Source: Burkholderia sp. Bp8963 (lineage in GTDB: Bacteria; Pseudomonadota; Gammaproteobacteria; Burkholderiales; Burkholderiaceae). From it: a stretch of 38,752 bases of DNA. The stretch is from positions 1 to 38,752 of the forward strand of contig NZ_QTQP01000063.1 in assembly GCF_003854275.1 (NCBI RefSeq), written 5' to 3'. Below are positions 7,816 to 16,283 of the stretch, piece by piece; the first letter of the stretch is position 1; each line of letters starts with the position of its first letter. The translations under genes and the position numbers were made by a program. Under the pieces are notes generated by a model. The model ran no database searches. It was not told where the DNA came from and was given only the letters and a program-made list of their open reading frames with translations.

Positions 7816-8898
7816 ATGAAGCCGCTATTCGATGACAAGCAATCCGATGCGGTCAGCAATCGTCCTTCCACCCCGTCTTCGCCCGCTGTCGTCGCGTCTG
7901 CCGCAGTCGTCATGCCGGCGGCGGCCGACACCGCGCGCCTGATCACGGTCGACGAGATCGACCAGCTCGGCGCGGCGCAGGGTAATCGGATCGCCGCGTT
8001 CTCCCAGCAGATTCTCGCGAGCGTGCGCGCGTCGGATGCCGACCAGTTCGGCGACAAGCTCAACGAACTGATCGCGACCGCGAAGGGGCTCGACCCACGC
8101 GGCGCCGACAAGGGCGGGCTGCTCACGCAGGTGACGCGGCTGTTTCGCTCGACGAAGGAGAAGTTGCTCGCGCAATACGAGACGGTCAGCAAACGGATGG
8201 ACACGCTCGTCGTCGAACTCGAGAGCCATGCGCAACGGCAGAAGAACGGCATCGACGAGCTCGAGCGGATGTACAACGACAACTACGCGCTGCACCAGGA
8301 GCTCGCGCAGGCGAAGGCGCGCGGCGAGGCCGCGCTCGCCGCGCTGCGTGCGAACCTTGCGGCCGGGCAGCGGCAGGCCGACGACGCGTTCGGCGCGCAG
8401 CGGCTGCTCGACGTGAAGCGCACGGCCGACGCGCTCGAGAGCAAGCTCGACGATCTCGACCGCGCGATGCTGATGTCGAAGCAGCTCGCGCCGCAGATCC
8501 GCATGGAGCAGGACCAGAAGCGCACGCTGACGTCGAAGTTCATGACGATCAAGACGGTGCTGATCCCCGCATGGACCAACGCGTTCGCGCTCTATCTGGA
8601 ACAGCTGAGCACCAAGCGCGCGGCAGCGCTCGCGAACGCGACGTACGACGCGGCGGACGAGGCGATCCGCGCGCAGGCGGACCTCAACCGTGCGAACGCG
8701 CAGGAGGTCGCGAAGCTCGGCCAGCGCCCGGTCATCTCGACCGACACGTTCGAATACGCGCAGCAGCAGCTGTTCGGCGCGTTCGACGACGTCACGCAGA
8801 TCATCGCGGAAGGCAAGCGGCAGCGCGAGCAGGATGCGCCGCGGCTGCGCCAGCTCGAACAGGATCTGATCACCCGTTTCGCCCCGAAGCACCATTGA
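7816..8898 (+). CDS. Toxic anion resistance protein, TelA family
   Basis: 360 residues, soluble and almost entirely helical, matching TelA/KlaA-type proteins of tellurite-resistance and Ter stress modules. Family features seen: 'DQFGDKLNELIATAKGLDP', 'VTRLFRSTKEKLLAQYE', 'RMDTLVVELE', 'LAPQIRMEQDQKRTLTSKFM' and 'AWTNAFALYLEQLSTKRA'. The first ~45 residues are disordered (Pro/Ala/Ser) and open with 'MKPLFDDK', echoing short motifs in the last gene of the module. The ATG at 7816 is the first in frame close to the Shine–Dalgarno-like AAGGAAA, although the spacing is long. It leads a run of five same-strand genes; its biochemical role is unknown, with links to tellurite, colicin and antibiotic tolerance in the family. 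Confidence 0.85.
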   Translation: MKPLFDDKQSDAVSNRPSTPSSPAVVASAAVVMPAAADTARLITVDEIDQLGAAQGNRIAAFSQQILASVRASDADQFGDKLNELIATAKGLDPRGADKGGLLTQVTRLFRSTKEKLLAQYETVSKRMDTLVVELESHAQRQKNGIDELERMYNDNYALHQELAQAKARGEAALAALRANLAAGQRQADDAFGAQRLLDVKRTADALESKLDDLDRAMLMSKQLAPQIRMEQDQKRTLTSKFMTIKTVLIPAWTNAFALYLEQLSTKRAAALANATYDAADEAIRAQADLNRANAQEVAKLGQRPVISTDTFEYAQQQLFGAFDDVTQIIAEGKRQREQDAPRLRQLEQDLITRFAPKHH

Positions 8899-8908
8899 GG
8901 TACACCGC

Positions 8909-9652
8909 ATGATTACGCTTGAGAAACGCGCGGCGAAGGTCGCGATCGTCCTCGAAAAACGCCAGATCCTGAAGCCGCCCGTCGTGCGCGTCGGCGCGGC
9001 GCTCGACATCTCCGGCTCCGCGAAGCCGCTCTACAAGTCGGGCGTGATCCAGGACACGCACGACCGGATTCTCGGCATCGCGCTGAAATTCGACGACAAC
9101 GGCGAAGTCGACACGTGGACCTTCACCGAAGGCTTCGACCGCCTGCCGACCGCGACGCCCGAGAACTACGGCGCGTACATCACCGACTACGTGCTGAACG
9201 GCGACATCGCCAAGTGGGGCGGCACGCAGTACGCGCCGGTGATGAACGACATCGTCGACTTCTTCTTCCGCGCACCCGAGCCGGAGCCCAGGCGCGAAGC
9301 GAAGCGCGGCTTCCTGAGCCGGCTGTTCGGCGGCGCGGACGACACGCCCGCACCGGCGCCCGTTTCGGCGAACGGCCACCTGCCGGCCTGGGTGCTGTTC
9401 GTCACCGACGGCCAGAACCCGAAGAACGACCGCAAGCGCGTGCGCCAGCTGCTGGCCGAATCGCAGCATTACCCGCTGTACTGGTCGCTGGTCGGCGTCG
9501 GCGATCCGAGCGAGTTCGACTTTCTGTCAGAAGTGGCCGACGAGATGCCGAACGTCGGCTTCCTGCATCTCGAATCGCTCGACGTGAGCGACGAGCAAAT
9601 CTACGACCGGCTGATCACGCAGGAATTCTGCGACTGGGTGCGCGCGAAGTAA
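8909..9652 (+). CDS. vWA-domain protein of the Ter module (TerF/TerY-like)
   Basis: 247 residues. A von Willebrand A fold starts near residue 26; the metal site (MIDAS) is 'ALDISGS' with Asp33, Ser35 and Ser37, and a later 'FVTDGQNPKND' carries the conserved Asp loop. vWA proteins of Ter modules are thought to hold complexes together through a bound metal ion. Residues ~128–155 (EPEPRREAKRGFLSRLFGG, then DDTPAPAP) are an inserted basic/Pro-rich loop absent from the compact fold. A TGAGG ribosome site lies eight bases before the ATG, overlapping the end of the TelA gene (10-base gap), so the two are co-translated. Confidence 0.82.
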   Translation: MITLEKRAAKVAIVLEKRQILKPPVVRVGAALDISGSAKPLYKSGVIQDTHDRILGIALKFDDNGEVDTWTFTEGFDRLPTATPENYGAYITDYVLNGDIAKWGGTQYAPVMNDIVDFFFRAPEPEPRREAKRGFLSRLFGGADDTPAPAPVSANGHLPAWVLFVTDGQNPKNDRKRVRQLLAESQHYPLYWSLVGVGDPSEFDFLSEVADEMPNVGFLHLESLDVSDEQIYDRLITQEFCDWVRAK

Positions 9653-9698
9653 GCGCGGCCCCGCACGGCATTTTTTCGAACCCAAAGTCATCCCAATC

Positions 9699-10724
9699 AT
9701 GTTGAAAGACTTCAAGATTCCGTTATCGCTCACCGTGCTGGCGCTGATCGCCGCGTATCTCCTCGGCGGCGTGAAGGACATGCTGATCGTCGCCGTCCTG
9801 TGCGTGCTCGAGATTTCACTGTCGCTCGACAACGCTGTCGTCAACGCGTCCGTGCTGAAGAACTGGTCCGAGAAGTGGCGCAACCGCTTCATGGTGTTCG
9901 GCCTGCCCGTCGCGGTGTTCGGCATGCGGCTCGTGTTCCCGCTGCTGATCGTCGCGGTGATCGGCCACATCGGCATGTGGGACGCGCTGACGCTCGCGAT
10001 CGACGCGCCGGACAAGTACGCGGCGATCCTGACGTCCGCGCATCACCAGGTGTCGGCATTCGGCGGCGCGTTCCTGCTGATGGTGTTCTTCAAGTTCATG
10101 TTCGACACCGAGAAGGACGAGCACTGGATCGGCTTCCTCGAAGGCCCGATGCGGCATCTCGGCCGGATCGCCGCGCTCGAGGTCGCGCTGACGCTCGCGA
10201 TCATCATCATCGCGTCGCTGTACGTGCCGTCGGCCGAACAGGTCGCCTTCCTGCTCGCGGGCGCGTTCGGTGTGATCAGCTTCGTGATCGCGCACGGCAT
10301 CGGCGACCTGATCGGCGGCGAGGACACGGGCACGCGCGTCGTGCGCGAAGGCGTCGCGGGCTTCATGTATCTCGAGGTGCTCGATTCGTCGTTCAGCTTC
10401 GACGGCGTGATCGGTGCGTTCGCGCTGTCGAACAACATTTTCCTGATTGCGCTCGGCCTCGGCGTGGGCGCGGCCTATATCCGGGAAATGACGCTCGTGC
10501 TGCTGAAGAAGGGCACGCTCGCGCAGTACCGCTATCTCGAGCACGGTGCGTTCTGGGCGATCGGCGCGCTCGCGGCGATCATGTTCGTCGGCGTGAAGCT
10601 CGAGGTGCCCGAGGTGGTGACGGGCCTGGTCGGCGCGGCGATGATCGGTGCGGCCGTCTGGTCGTCGATCCTCGCGCAGCGTCGCGAGGAGAAAGCGGAG
10701 CGTGCCGCGGTGGCCGGCAAGTAA
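9699..10724 (+). CDS. TerC-superfamily integral membrane protein (DUF475)
   Basis: 341 residues with about nine membrane helices. The acidic membrane motifs of TerC-like proteins are present: 'EISLSLDNAVVNASVLKNW' near residues 38–56 and 'YLEVLDSSFSFDGVIGAFA' near 222–240. These likely form the ion-binding centre. TerC proteins are linked to tellurite resistance and to metal (manganese) export; DUF475 is the longer branch. It is the membrane component around which TelA, vWA and TerD proteins are proposed to assemble. The ATG at 9699 follows the vWA stop by 46 bases. Confidence 0.87.
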   Translation: MLKDFKIPLSLTVLALIAAYLLGGVKDMLIVAVLCVLEISLSLDNAVVNASVLKNWSEKWRNRFMVFGLPVAVFGMRLVFPLLIVAVIGHIGMWDALTLAIDAPDKYAAILTSAHHQVSAFGGAFLLMVFFKFMFDTEKDEHWIGFLEGPMRHLGRIAALEVALTLAIIIIASLYVPSAEQVAFLLAGAFGVISFVIAHGIGDLIGGEDTGTRVVREGVAGFMYLEVLDSSFSFDGVIGAFALSNNIFLIALGLGVGAAYIREMTLVLLKKGTLAQYRYLEHGAFWAIGALAAIMFVGVKLEVPEVVTGLVGAAMIGAAVWSSILAQRREEKAERAAVAGK

Positions 10725-10755
10725 CGGCGCCGCGCCGGTTTCATGACGACGGGCC

Positions 10756-10793
10756 GCCGCCGGCGGCCCGCCTTGCCGCCGCGGGCCGGCGGC
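10756..10793 (+). repeat. GC-rich hairpin between the terC-like and terD-like genes
   Basis: GCCGCCGG then CCCGC (with a three-base bulge) pairs with GCGGGCCGGCGGC (10781–10793). It has no T-run, lies inside an operon, and resembles an mRNA-processing or stabilising hairpin more than a terminator. Confidence 0.45.
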
Positions 10794-10813
10794 TTCCTGC
10801 AACAGAGGTTCAG

Positions 10814-11470
10814 ATGATCAATTTGTCGAAGGGCGGTCGCGTCAACCTGTCGAAAGAGGCGCCCGGCACGCAGAAATTCCGCATCGGTCTCGGTTGGGAT
10901 GCGAACACGACGGACACGGGCGCGGATTTCGATCTCGACGTGTCGGTGTTCCTGTGCAAGTACGACGCGCAGAACAATCCGAAGCTGATCTCGGACCAGC
11001 ACTTCGTGTTCTACAACAGCGAAGTGCGGACGATGGAGCGCAAGGAGACCTTCATCCAGCCCAGCGACGATTTCCCGAAGCGCGGGATGCCGGCGTCGAA
11101 GTGCCTCGGCGTCGTCCATAGCGGCGACAACCGCACGGGCAGCGGCGACGGCGACGACGAGGTGATCTTCATCGACGTCACGAAGCTCGCCGCGGATATC
11201 GAGGAAATCTCGGTGGTCGTCACGATCGACCAGGCTGAGGCGCGCCGCCAGAATTTCGGGCAGGTCCGCAACAGCTATATCCAGATCGCCGACGAGGTGT
11301 CGGGCGCCGTGATCGCGAAGTACGCGCTCGAAGAGGATTTTTCGATGGAGACGTCGGTGCAGGTCGGCAGCTTCTACCGGCGCGATGGCCAATTCATGTT
11401 CAAGGCGGTCGGCGCGGGCTACAACCGCGGCCTCGGCGATTTCGTCCGGGCCTATGGCGGCGTCGTCTGA
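10814..11470 (+). CDS. TerD family protein
   Basis: 218 residues, cytoplasmic. TerD proteins bind calcium through clustered acidic residues; visible are 'GLGWDANTTDTGADFDLDVS' (near 28–47), 'DQHFVFYN' and 'DNRTGSGDGDDEVIFIDV', the canonical signature. The C-terminal ~25 residues ('GSFYRRDGQFMFKAVGAGYN', 'GLGDFVRAYGG') are also typical. The start ATG at 10814 has AGAGG nine bases upstream. Placed behind TerC in the same direction, it is the likely calcium-responsive soluble partner in an envelope or metal stress complex; tellurite resistance itself is only one possible phenotype. Confidence 0.93.
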   Translation: MINLSKGGRVNLSKEAPGTQKFRIGLGWDANTTDTGADFDLDVSVFLCKYDAQNNPKLISDQHFVFYNSEVRTMERKETFIQPSDDFPKRGMPASKCLGVVHSGDNRTGSGDGDDEVIFIDVTKLAADIEEISVVVTIDQAEARRQNFGQVRNSYIQIADEVSGAVIAKYALEEDFSMETSVQVGSFYRRDGQFMFKAVGAGYNRGLGDFVRAYGGVV

Positions 11471-11480
11471 CTGGCGGCGG

Positions 11481-11509
11481 CCCGGCGCGCGGGCAACCGG
11501 CGCGCCGGG
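11481..11509 (+). repeat. GC-rich hairpin after the terD-like gene
   Basis: CCCGGCGCGC (11481–11490) pairs perfectly with GCGCGCCGGG (11500–11509) around a nine-base loop. No T-run follows. It lies 10 bases after the terD-like stop and may attenuate or partition expression of the next gene. Confidence 0.5.
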
Positions 11510-11524
11510 CGGGATGCATCGACG

Positions 11525-12382
11525 ATGAACCGCCAGCCTGACGAGCCGAAGGCGCTCGAGTTCGATGACGGGCCCGCGCGCATGCCGGGCCGTCTCGCAT
11601 TTGACGCACCGCCGGCCGGCGCATCGAAGCCGGACGACCGGCCGGCGCCGGCGGCGCTCGATTTCGGTCCCGCGCCGGTGAAGGATACGCGCGCGGTGCC
11701 CGCCGACGCAGTCGGCAAGGCGCTGTTCAGCGAAGCGAACCATCCGCTGCTCGAGCAGTGCTTCCGTGCCGCGCAGGCCGGCTTTCCCAATCTGTACCCG
11801 GATTACGCGCCGCGCATCGAGCGGCACATCCGGCAGCTCGTGCCGCTCAAGCTGGCGAGGGTAGCGACGATCGGCGACGGTGCGCTCGAAACCGCCGGCA
11901 ACCTCGTCGAAGCGGTCGCGGCGACGACGCGCGAGTTCAACGAACTCGGCGCGGCCGACCTGATGGCCGGCCTGCTCGCGCAGGTGACGCGCAAGGCCGG
12001 CGTGCTCGAACGCTGGTTCCGGCCGTCGTCGGCGCACGTCGATTACCGCGCCGCGCTCGGCGCGCTCAAGCAGTCGCTCGGGTTCTTTCCGCGCCGGACC
12101 GAGGCGCTTGCGGCGAAGATCCGTCACGCGGAGGAAGGCCTCGTCGTCGTGCTCGCGGCGCTGAGCGCGGTTGCCGATGTCGTGCGCGTGCCGGACGATA
12201 CGGGCCTCGAGCGCACGCTGTTCGACCGCCGCCAGATCGTCGGCCAGGCCGTGCAGCAGATCCGCATGCAGCCGGTACAATTGCGCGGGCTCGACGAGCG
12301 CGTGACCGACCTGCTGTCGCGCGCCGATCACCTGATGAATGTCGTGCTGCCCGGCGCGATGGCGGCGCGGCCGAACGGCTGA
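11525..12382 (+). CDS. Helical Ter-module protein of unknown function
   Basis: 285 residues; no named family recognised. The first ~55 residues are disordered and hold three spaced copies of a short motif: 'KALEFDD', 'RLAFDAPP', 'ALDFGPAP'. TelA of the same operon begins with the similar 'KPLFDD'. Residues ~68–285 are helical. One patch, 'GLLAQVTRKAGVLERWF', resembles the TelA patch 'GLLTQVTRLFRSTKEKL', so it might be a very divergent TelA relative, but this is only a local likeness. No membrane helix or signal peptide. It is the fifth gene of the same-strand module, 54 bases after the terD-like stop. The short motifs look like docking sites for a shared partner. Confidence 0.6.
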   Translation: MNRQPDEPKALEFDDGPARMPGRLAFDAPPAGASKPDDRPAPAALDFGPAPVKDTRAVPADAVGKALFSEANHPLLEQCFRAAQAGFPNLYPDYAPRIERHIRQLVPLKLARVATIGDGALETAGNLVEAVAATTREFNELGAADLMAGLLAQVTRKAGVLERWFRPSSAHVDYRAALGALKQSLGFFPRRTEALAAKIRHAEEGLVVVLAALSAVADVVRVPDDTGLERTLFDRRQIVGQAVQQIRMQPVQLRGLDERVTDLLSRADHLMNVVLPGAMAARPNG

Positions 12383-12518
12383 GCGGACCGCGCGGGCGAG
12401 CGTGCAGCCGCCCGCTCGCGCCGCTCGCCGCAGCAGCCACAGCCCCCACCAGATTCGCGCGGACCGGCGCGAGTCTGCTATCTTCCCGGGCATTTCCGCG
12501 TTTTCCGACCGATTCTCC

Positions 12519-13139
12519 ATGACCGACCGCATCGTCGCCGCCTTCGATTTCGACGGCACCATCACCACGTCCGACAGCTTTCGCCATTTCGTCCGCTATG
12601 CGATCGGCACGCCGCGCTTCGCATGGGCCGGGCTGCGCGCGTTGCCATGGATCGTCGCGATGAAGGCGGGGTGGCTGTCGCGCGGCGACGCGAAGGCAAA
12701 ATTCGCGTGGTTCGCGCTCGGGCCGATGCGCGCGGATGCGCTCGAGGACGTCGCGCGCCGCTTCGTCGACGGCGACCTGCCGCGCCTCGTGCGCCCCGAG
12801 ATGCTCGAGCGGGTGCGCGAGCATCGCGCGCGCGGTCACGAAGTCGTGCTGGTGAGCGCGTCGCCGTCGCTGTATCTGGAGAAGTGGGCGAAGGCGGCCG
12901 GCTTCGACGCAGTGCTCGCGACGCGGCTCGCGTTCGAGCGCGGCGCGTTCGCCGGCCGGCTCGACGGCGAGAATTGCTGGGGGCCGCAGAAGGTCGTGCG
13001 GTTGCGTGCATGGTGGGGCGACCGGCCGCCGTCGACGCTGTTCGCATACGGCGACAGCCGTGGCGACAAGGAAATGGCGGAGCTCGCGAACCGCGCGTGG
13101 ATTCGCGGGCAGGGCGCGCTGCCGCCGATCGACGGCTGA
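12519..13139 (+). CDS. HAD-IB family phosphatase
   Basis: 206 residues. All HAD motifs are present: motif I 'DFDGTIT' with nucleophile Asp10 and Asp12, motif II 'VLVSASPS', a basic residue in 'WGPQKV', and motif IV 'YGDSRGDKEM'. This subclass is related to phosphoserine phosphatase and to membrane-lipid phosphate phosphatases; the substrate here is unknown. The ATG at 12519 is the first in a good position; 136 bases separate it from the Ter-module gene, so it may have its own promoter. It converges on pelG, with 77 bases between the two stops. Confidence 0.83.
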   Translation: MTDRIVAAFDFDGTITTSDSFRHFVRYAIGTPRFAWAGLRALPWIVAMKAGWLSRGDAKAKFAWFALGPMRADALEDVARRFVDGDLPRLVRPEMLERVREHRARGHEVVLVSASPSLYLEKWAKAAGFDAVLATRLAFERGAFAGRLDGENCWGPQKVVRLRAWWGDRPPSTLFAYGDSRGDKEMAELANRAWIRGQGALPPIDG

Positions 13140-13216
13140 CGTGCTCACCCGTCAGCGCGCGCGGGCCGCGCATGCCGGCACGTGCGCGGACACGCGCCGC
13201 AAGGCCGGCGCGCCGC

Positions 13217-14587
13217 TCACTGCAGCATGAAGATCTCGTATTCGAGCGAATCGAGCTTCCGGTCCAGCCACGCCATCCCCGCGAGCACGACGATGAGCAG
13301 CGCAAACGCGAACCCGTAGCCATAGAACAGTGGCCCCGCGATCAGCGTCACGGCCGTCAGGACGGTGTTCAGCACGCAGAACGCCGCGATCAGCACGAGA
13401 GCCGGCTGCCGCCGGTCGAGATAGATGAGGCTGTTCAGCAGCGCGAGGAACACCATCTGCAGGCTCGTCGCGATCACCTGCACCGACAGCAGCGGCATGT
13501 AGAGCCGCGAGATGCCGATCGCGTCGAGCAGCAGCGCCCCTGTCGCGAGCACCACGAACACGGTGAGCGTCTGCACCTTCACGATGTCGAACAGCGCGGA
13601 GCGCAATGCCTGCGCCATGGCGTCGTGCGCGTGCTCGATCTGCTGCAGCGAGCCGCCTTCGCGGATCGCGGCGTTGAACGCGCGGTAGTGCCGCGCGAAC
13701 TCGGTCTCGACGCGCAGCAGGAACACCGCCATGCCCGGCGTGATCGCGAGGTACGCGAGGAAGATCGGGATATCGTAGATCACCGACGCATGCAGCGGCC
13801 CGAGCACGGGCTGCCCGGCGCTCGGCGAATACCAGAACATCACCTTGTCGATCCAGATGCTCGCGTTGTACAGCAGCCCGATCGCCATCAGCGCCGGATA
13901 GCGGTTCGCGCGCCGGAACAGGTCGAACGAGATCACGCGCGCTGCGCTGAAGCCGCCGTATATGCGGCTCAGCAGCATGAGCAGCAGCAGCGTCTGGCCG
14001 AGCACGAAATCGTACAGCAACCCTTCGAGACCGAAGCGTCTGAGCCCGACCGCCGCGAGCGTCGTCACCCCGTAGCCGACGAAGAACGCGCGCAGGATCC
14101 CGCTGTATTGCTTGAGCCCCGCGAGGAAGACGCTCGCGATCCAGATGTCGCACAACAGCACGAACCCGGTGATCATCAGCGCACGATACAGGCCGCTCTG
14201 CGCATCGAACGCGAACGCAGCCACGAGCAGGCCGAGTGCGGTGGTGCCTGCCGTCACGACGAGCAGCGCGCCGGAAAAGTTCGGCAGGATCGCGTCGAGT
14301 TGCTTGTCGAACAGGCGGTCGCTCGTGAAGCGGGTGAGCGAGAGCTGCATCGGCCCGGTGACGATCAGGCTCGCCGCGATCAGGTAGGTTGCGGACACCT
14401 GGAAATCCGACACGATCGCGTTCGACAGCAGCGGCGACGCGCCGAGCAGCCCGACGAGCAGCATGCCGACGATCGACCAGATCCACGGCCCGGCGCCGAC
14501 GAGCCCCGCATACGCGTACGCGCGCATGATGCCGAGCAGCGAGTTGCGCCGCGCGAGCCGGCGCAGCTTGATTCCGATGGCGGACAT
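13217..14587 (-). CDS. pelG: PelG, Pel polysaccharide inner-membrane export protein
   Basis: 456 residues, the same length as Pseudomonas aeruginosa PelG as I recall it. About 12 membrane helices of the MOP/flippase type; the N-terminus 'RRNSLLGIMRAYAYAGLVGAGPW' is characteristic, and a soluble-looking loop (about residues 300–335) sits mid-protein. PelG forms the inner-membrane complex with PelD, PelE and the glycosyltransferase PelF and moves the GalNAc-rich polymer across the membrane. Start at 14587, chosen because an earlier in-frame ATG at 14719 would lie inside pelF. It is the last gene of the leftward pelDEFG transcript; pelF ends 19 bases upstream. Confidence 0.93.
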   Translation of the reverse strand: MSAIGIKLRRLARRNSLLGIMRAYAYAGLVGAGPWIWSIVGMLLVGLLGASPLLSNAIVSDFQVSATYLIAASLIVTGPMQLSLTRFTSDRLFDKQLDAILPNFSGALLVVTAGTTALGLLVAAFAFDAQSGLYRALMITGFVLLCDIWIASVFLAGLKQYSGILRAFFVGYGVTTLAAVGLRRFGLEGLLYDFVLGQTLLLLMLLSRIYGGFSAARVISFDLFRRANRYPALMAIGLLYNASIWIDKVMFWYSPSAGQPVLGPLHASVIYDIPIFLAYLAITPGMAVFLLRVETEFARHYRAFNAAIREGGSLQQIEHAHDAMAQALRSALFDIVKVQTLTVFVVLATGALLLDAIGISRLYMPLLSVQVIATSLQMVFLALLNSLIYLDRRQPALVLIAAFCVLNTVLTAVTLIAGPLFYGYGFAFALLIVVLAGMAWLDRKLDSLEYEIFMLQ

Positions 14588-14606
14588 TGCGTTGCTCCCT
14601 GGCGCC

Positions 14607-16268
14607 CTAGCCGCGCGGCGCGTACGGGCACGTCGCGGCGCCACCGTGCGCATGCCCGACATCGGGCATGCGCCGGTCCGGCGAGCCGGCGAGCGTCGCG
14701 TAGAGCGCGCGGTACGCACCGATCATCCGTTCCTGCGAGTAGTACCGTTCGACGCGCGCGATGCCGGCGCGCTGCGCGTCGTGCCACGCGTTCGCGTCGG
14801 CGAGCAGGCCGAGCGCCTCGCGGGCGAGCGCGATCGGGTCCGCGATCGGCACGAGCCGGCCGGCCGAGCCGAGCGCCGCATCGTCGGCATCCGCGCCGTG
14901 GATCAGTTCGCTGCACGCGCCGACATCGGTCGTGACGACCGGCACGCCCGCGGCGAACGCCTCGAGCACCGCGAGCGGCAGCGCCTCCGAGATCGAACTC
15001 AGCACGAGCACGCCGATCTTCGGCAGCAGGTCGTCGATCCGCTGCATCCCGAGCAGCGTGACCTTGCCCGCGAGACCGAGACGGTCGATCAGCTCGCGGC
15101 ACTCGGCCGCGTACGACGGATCCTCGTTCTCGGGGCCGGCGATCCACGCCTCCGCGTCGGGCATGTCGCGCACGACGGTCAGCATCGCGCGGATGAAGGT
15201 CTTCACGTCCTTGATCGGCACGACGCGCCCGATCAGGCACAGCACCTTCGGCGCCTCCGCGGGCCGCTGCGCGCGCAGCGGCGCGAGGCGGCGCAGGTCG
15301 ACGCCGTTCGGGATCGTGCGCGTCTTCGGCGCGGGCGCGCCATCGAGCATCTGGCGGCGCCGGTTGCCTTCGTACAGCGCGACGATGTCGTCGGCGGCCG
15401 CGTAGGTCATCCGGCCGAGCGACTCGAAAAAGCGCGCCCACATCTCGTGGAAATAGCCGATGTGCGACGCGTCGTATTCGATCAGGTTGCGGTTGTCGCG
15501 GATCCACTGGCTCTGGAACAGCTCGATCTTGCGTTCCTTCGTGTAGATCCCGTGCTCGGAAATCAGCAACGGCCGCCCCTGCCGGTGCCGCAGCAGCGCG
15601 CCGAGAAAGCCCGCATAGCCGGTCGAGACCGCGTGATACAGGCGCATCGGGATCAGCTGTTCGGCGATCCGCGCGAGCTGCCACAGCGGCCGGTGCATCA
15701 GGCGCACCGACCAGAAGTAGTCGGAGAACGACGGGTCGCTGCAGTGCGCGCGATACTGGTCGGTCAGGAATGTCCACGCTTCCTGGCTGTACAGGAACTG
15801 CGCCTCGTCGAGCCGGTGTTCGTCGGTCAGATCGTCGACGACGCGCCGCACGAGCCGGTTGTCGAGCGGCATGTCATTCGGCCGCCGCAGCTGTTCGTGC
15901 AGCAGCGCGACCCGCTCGAACGCGTCGCGCTCGATGTGGGTTACGCGCGCATGTTCGGGCGGCGAGGTGCCGTCGTACAGATAGTGGTTCTCGAGATGGA
16001 CGACGTTGGCGGGCAGCGGATACGCGATCTTCGGGTAGTCGTCCGGCTTGCTGCCGAGAAAGCACAGGCCGAACGTGTATTCGGGAAACGCGCGGACGAT
16101 GTCGTGCACCCACGACGACACGCCGCCGCTGACATACGGATAGGTGCCTTCGAGCAGCAGCCCGATATCCGCGAAGGCCGCGCGCGGCAGCACGTTGCCG
16201 AGCGCGTCGGTGACGGTGCCCGGCCGATGCAGGCCGGCGCGCGTATCGAAACCTGAATCCCGCAACAT
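14607..16268 (-). CDS. pelF: PelF, Pel glycosyltransferase (GT4)
   Basis: 553 residues, cytoplasmic, GT-B fold. The N-terminal 'ADIGLLLEGTYPYVSGGVSSW' is the PelF hallmark, followed by 'HDIVRAFPEYTFGLCFLGS'. The GT4 EX7E motif is Glu428…Glu436 in 'SEALPLAVLEAF'. In P. aeruginosa PelF polymerises Pel from UDP-activated N-acetylated sugars. It is about 45 residues longer than that protein, the extra length being a ~25-residue N-terminal lead and a C-terminal Gly/His/Pro-rich tail. The ATG at 16268 has AGGAA upstream. It is 15 bases downstream of the pelE stop, in one operon. Confidence 0.94.
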   Translation of the reverse strand: MLRDSGFDTRAGLHRPGTVTDALGNVLPRAAFADIGLLLEGTYPYVSGGVSSWVHDIVRAFPEYTFGLCFLGSKPDDYPKIAYPLPANVVHLENHYLYDGTSPPEHARVTHIERDAFERVALLHEQLRRPNDMPLDNRLVRRVVDDLTDEHRLDEAQFLYSQEAWTFLTDQYRAHCSDPSFSDYFWSVRLMHRPLWQLARIAEQLIPMRLYHAVSTGYAGFLGALLRHRQGRPLLISEHGIYTKERKIELFQSQWIRDNRNLIEYDASHIGYFHEMWARFFESLGRMTYAAADDIVALYEGNRRRQMLDGAPAPKTRTIPNGVDLRRLAPLRAQRPAEAPKVLCLIGRVVPIKDVKTFIRAMLTVVRDMPDAEAWIAGPENEDPSYAAECRELIDRLGLAGKVTLLGMQRIDDLLPKIGVLVLSSISEALPLAVLEAFAAGVPVVTTDVGACSELIHGADADDAALGSAGRLVPIADPIALAREALGLLADANAWHDAQRAGIARVERYYSQERMIGAYRALYATLAGSPDRRMPDVGHAHGGAATCPYAPRG

Positions 16269-16283
16269 GGTGGGCGTTCCTCG

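Noticed and set aside
12623..14935. 770-codon plus-strand frame across the HAD gene and opposite pelG
   Set aside because: It spans two real genes in wrong frames, is Arg/Ala-rich and has no recognisable fold.
14463..16256. 597-codon plus-strand frame opposite pelF
   Set aside because: Antisense shadow; PelF motifs are clear on the other strand.
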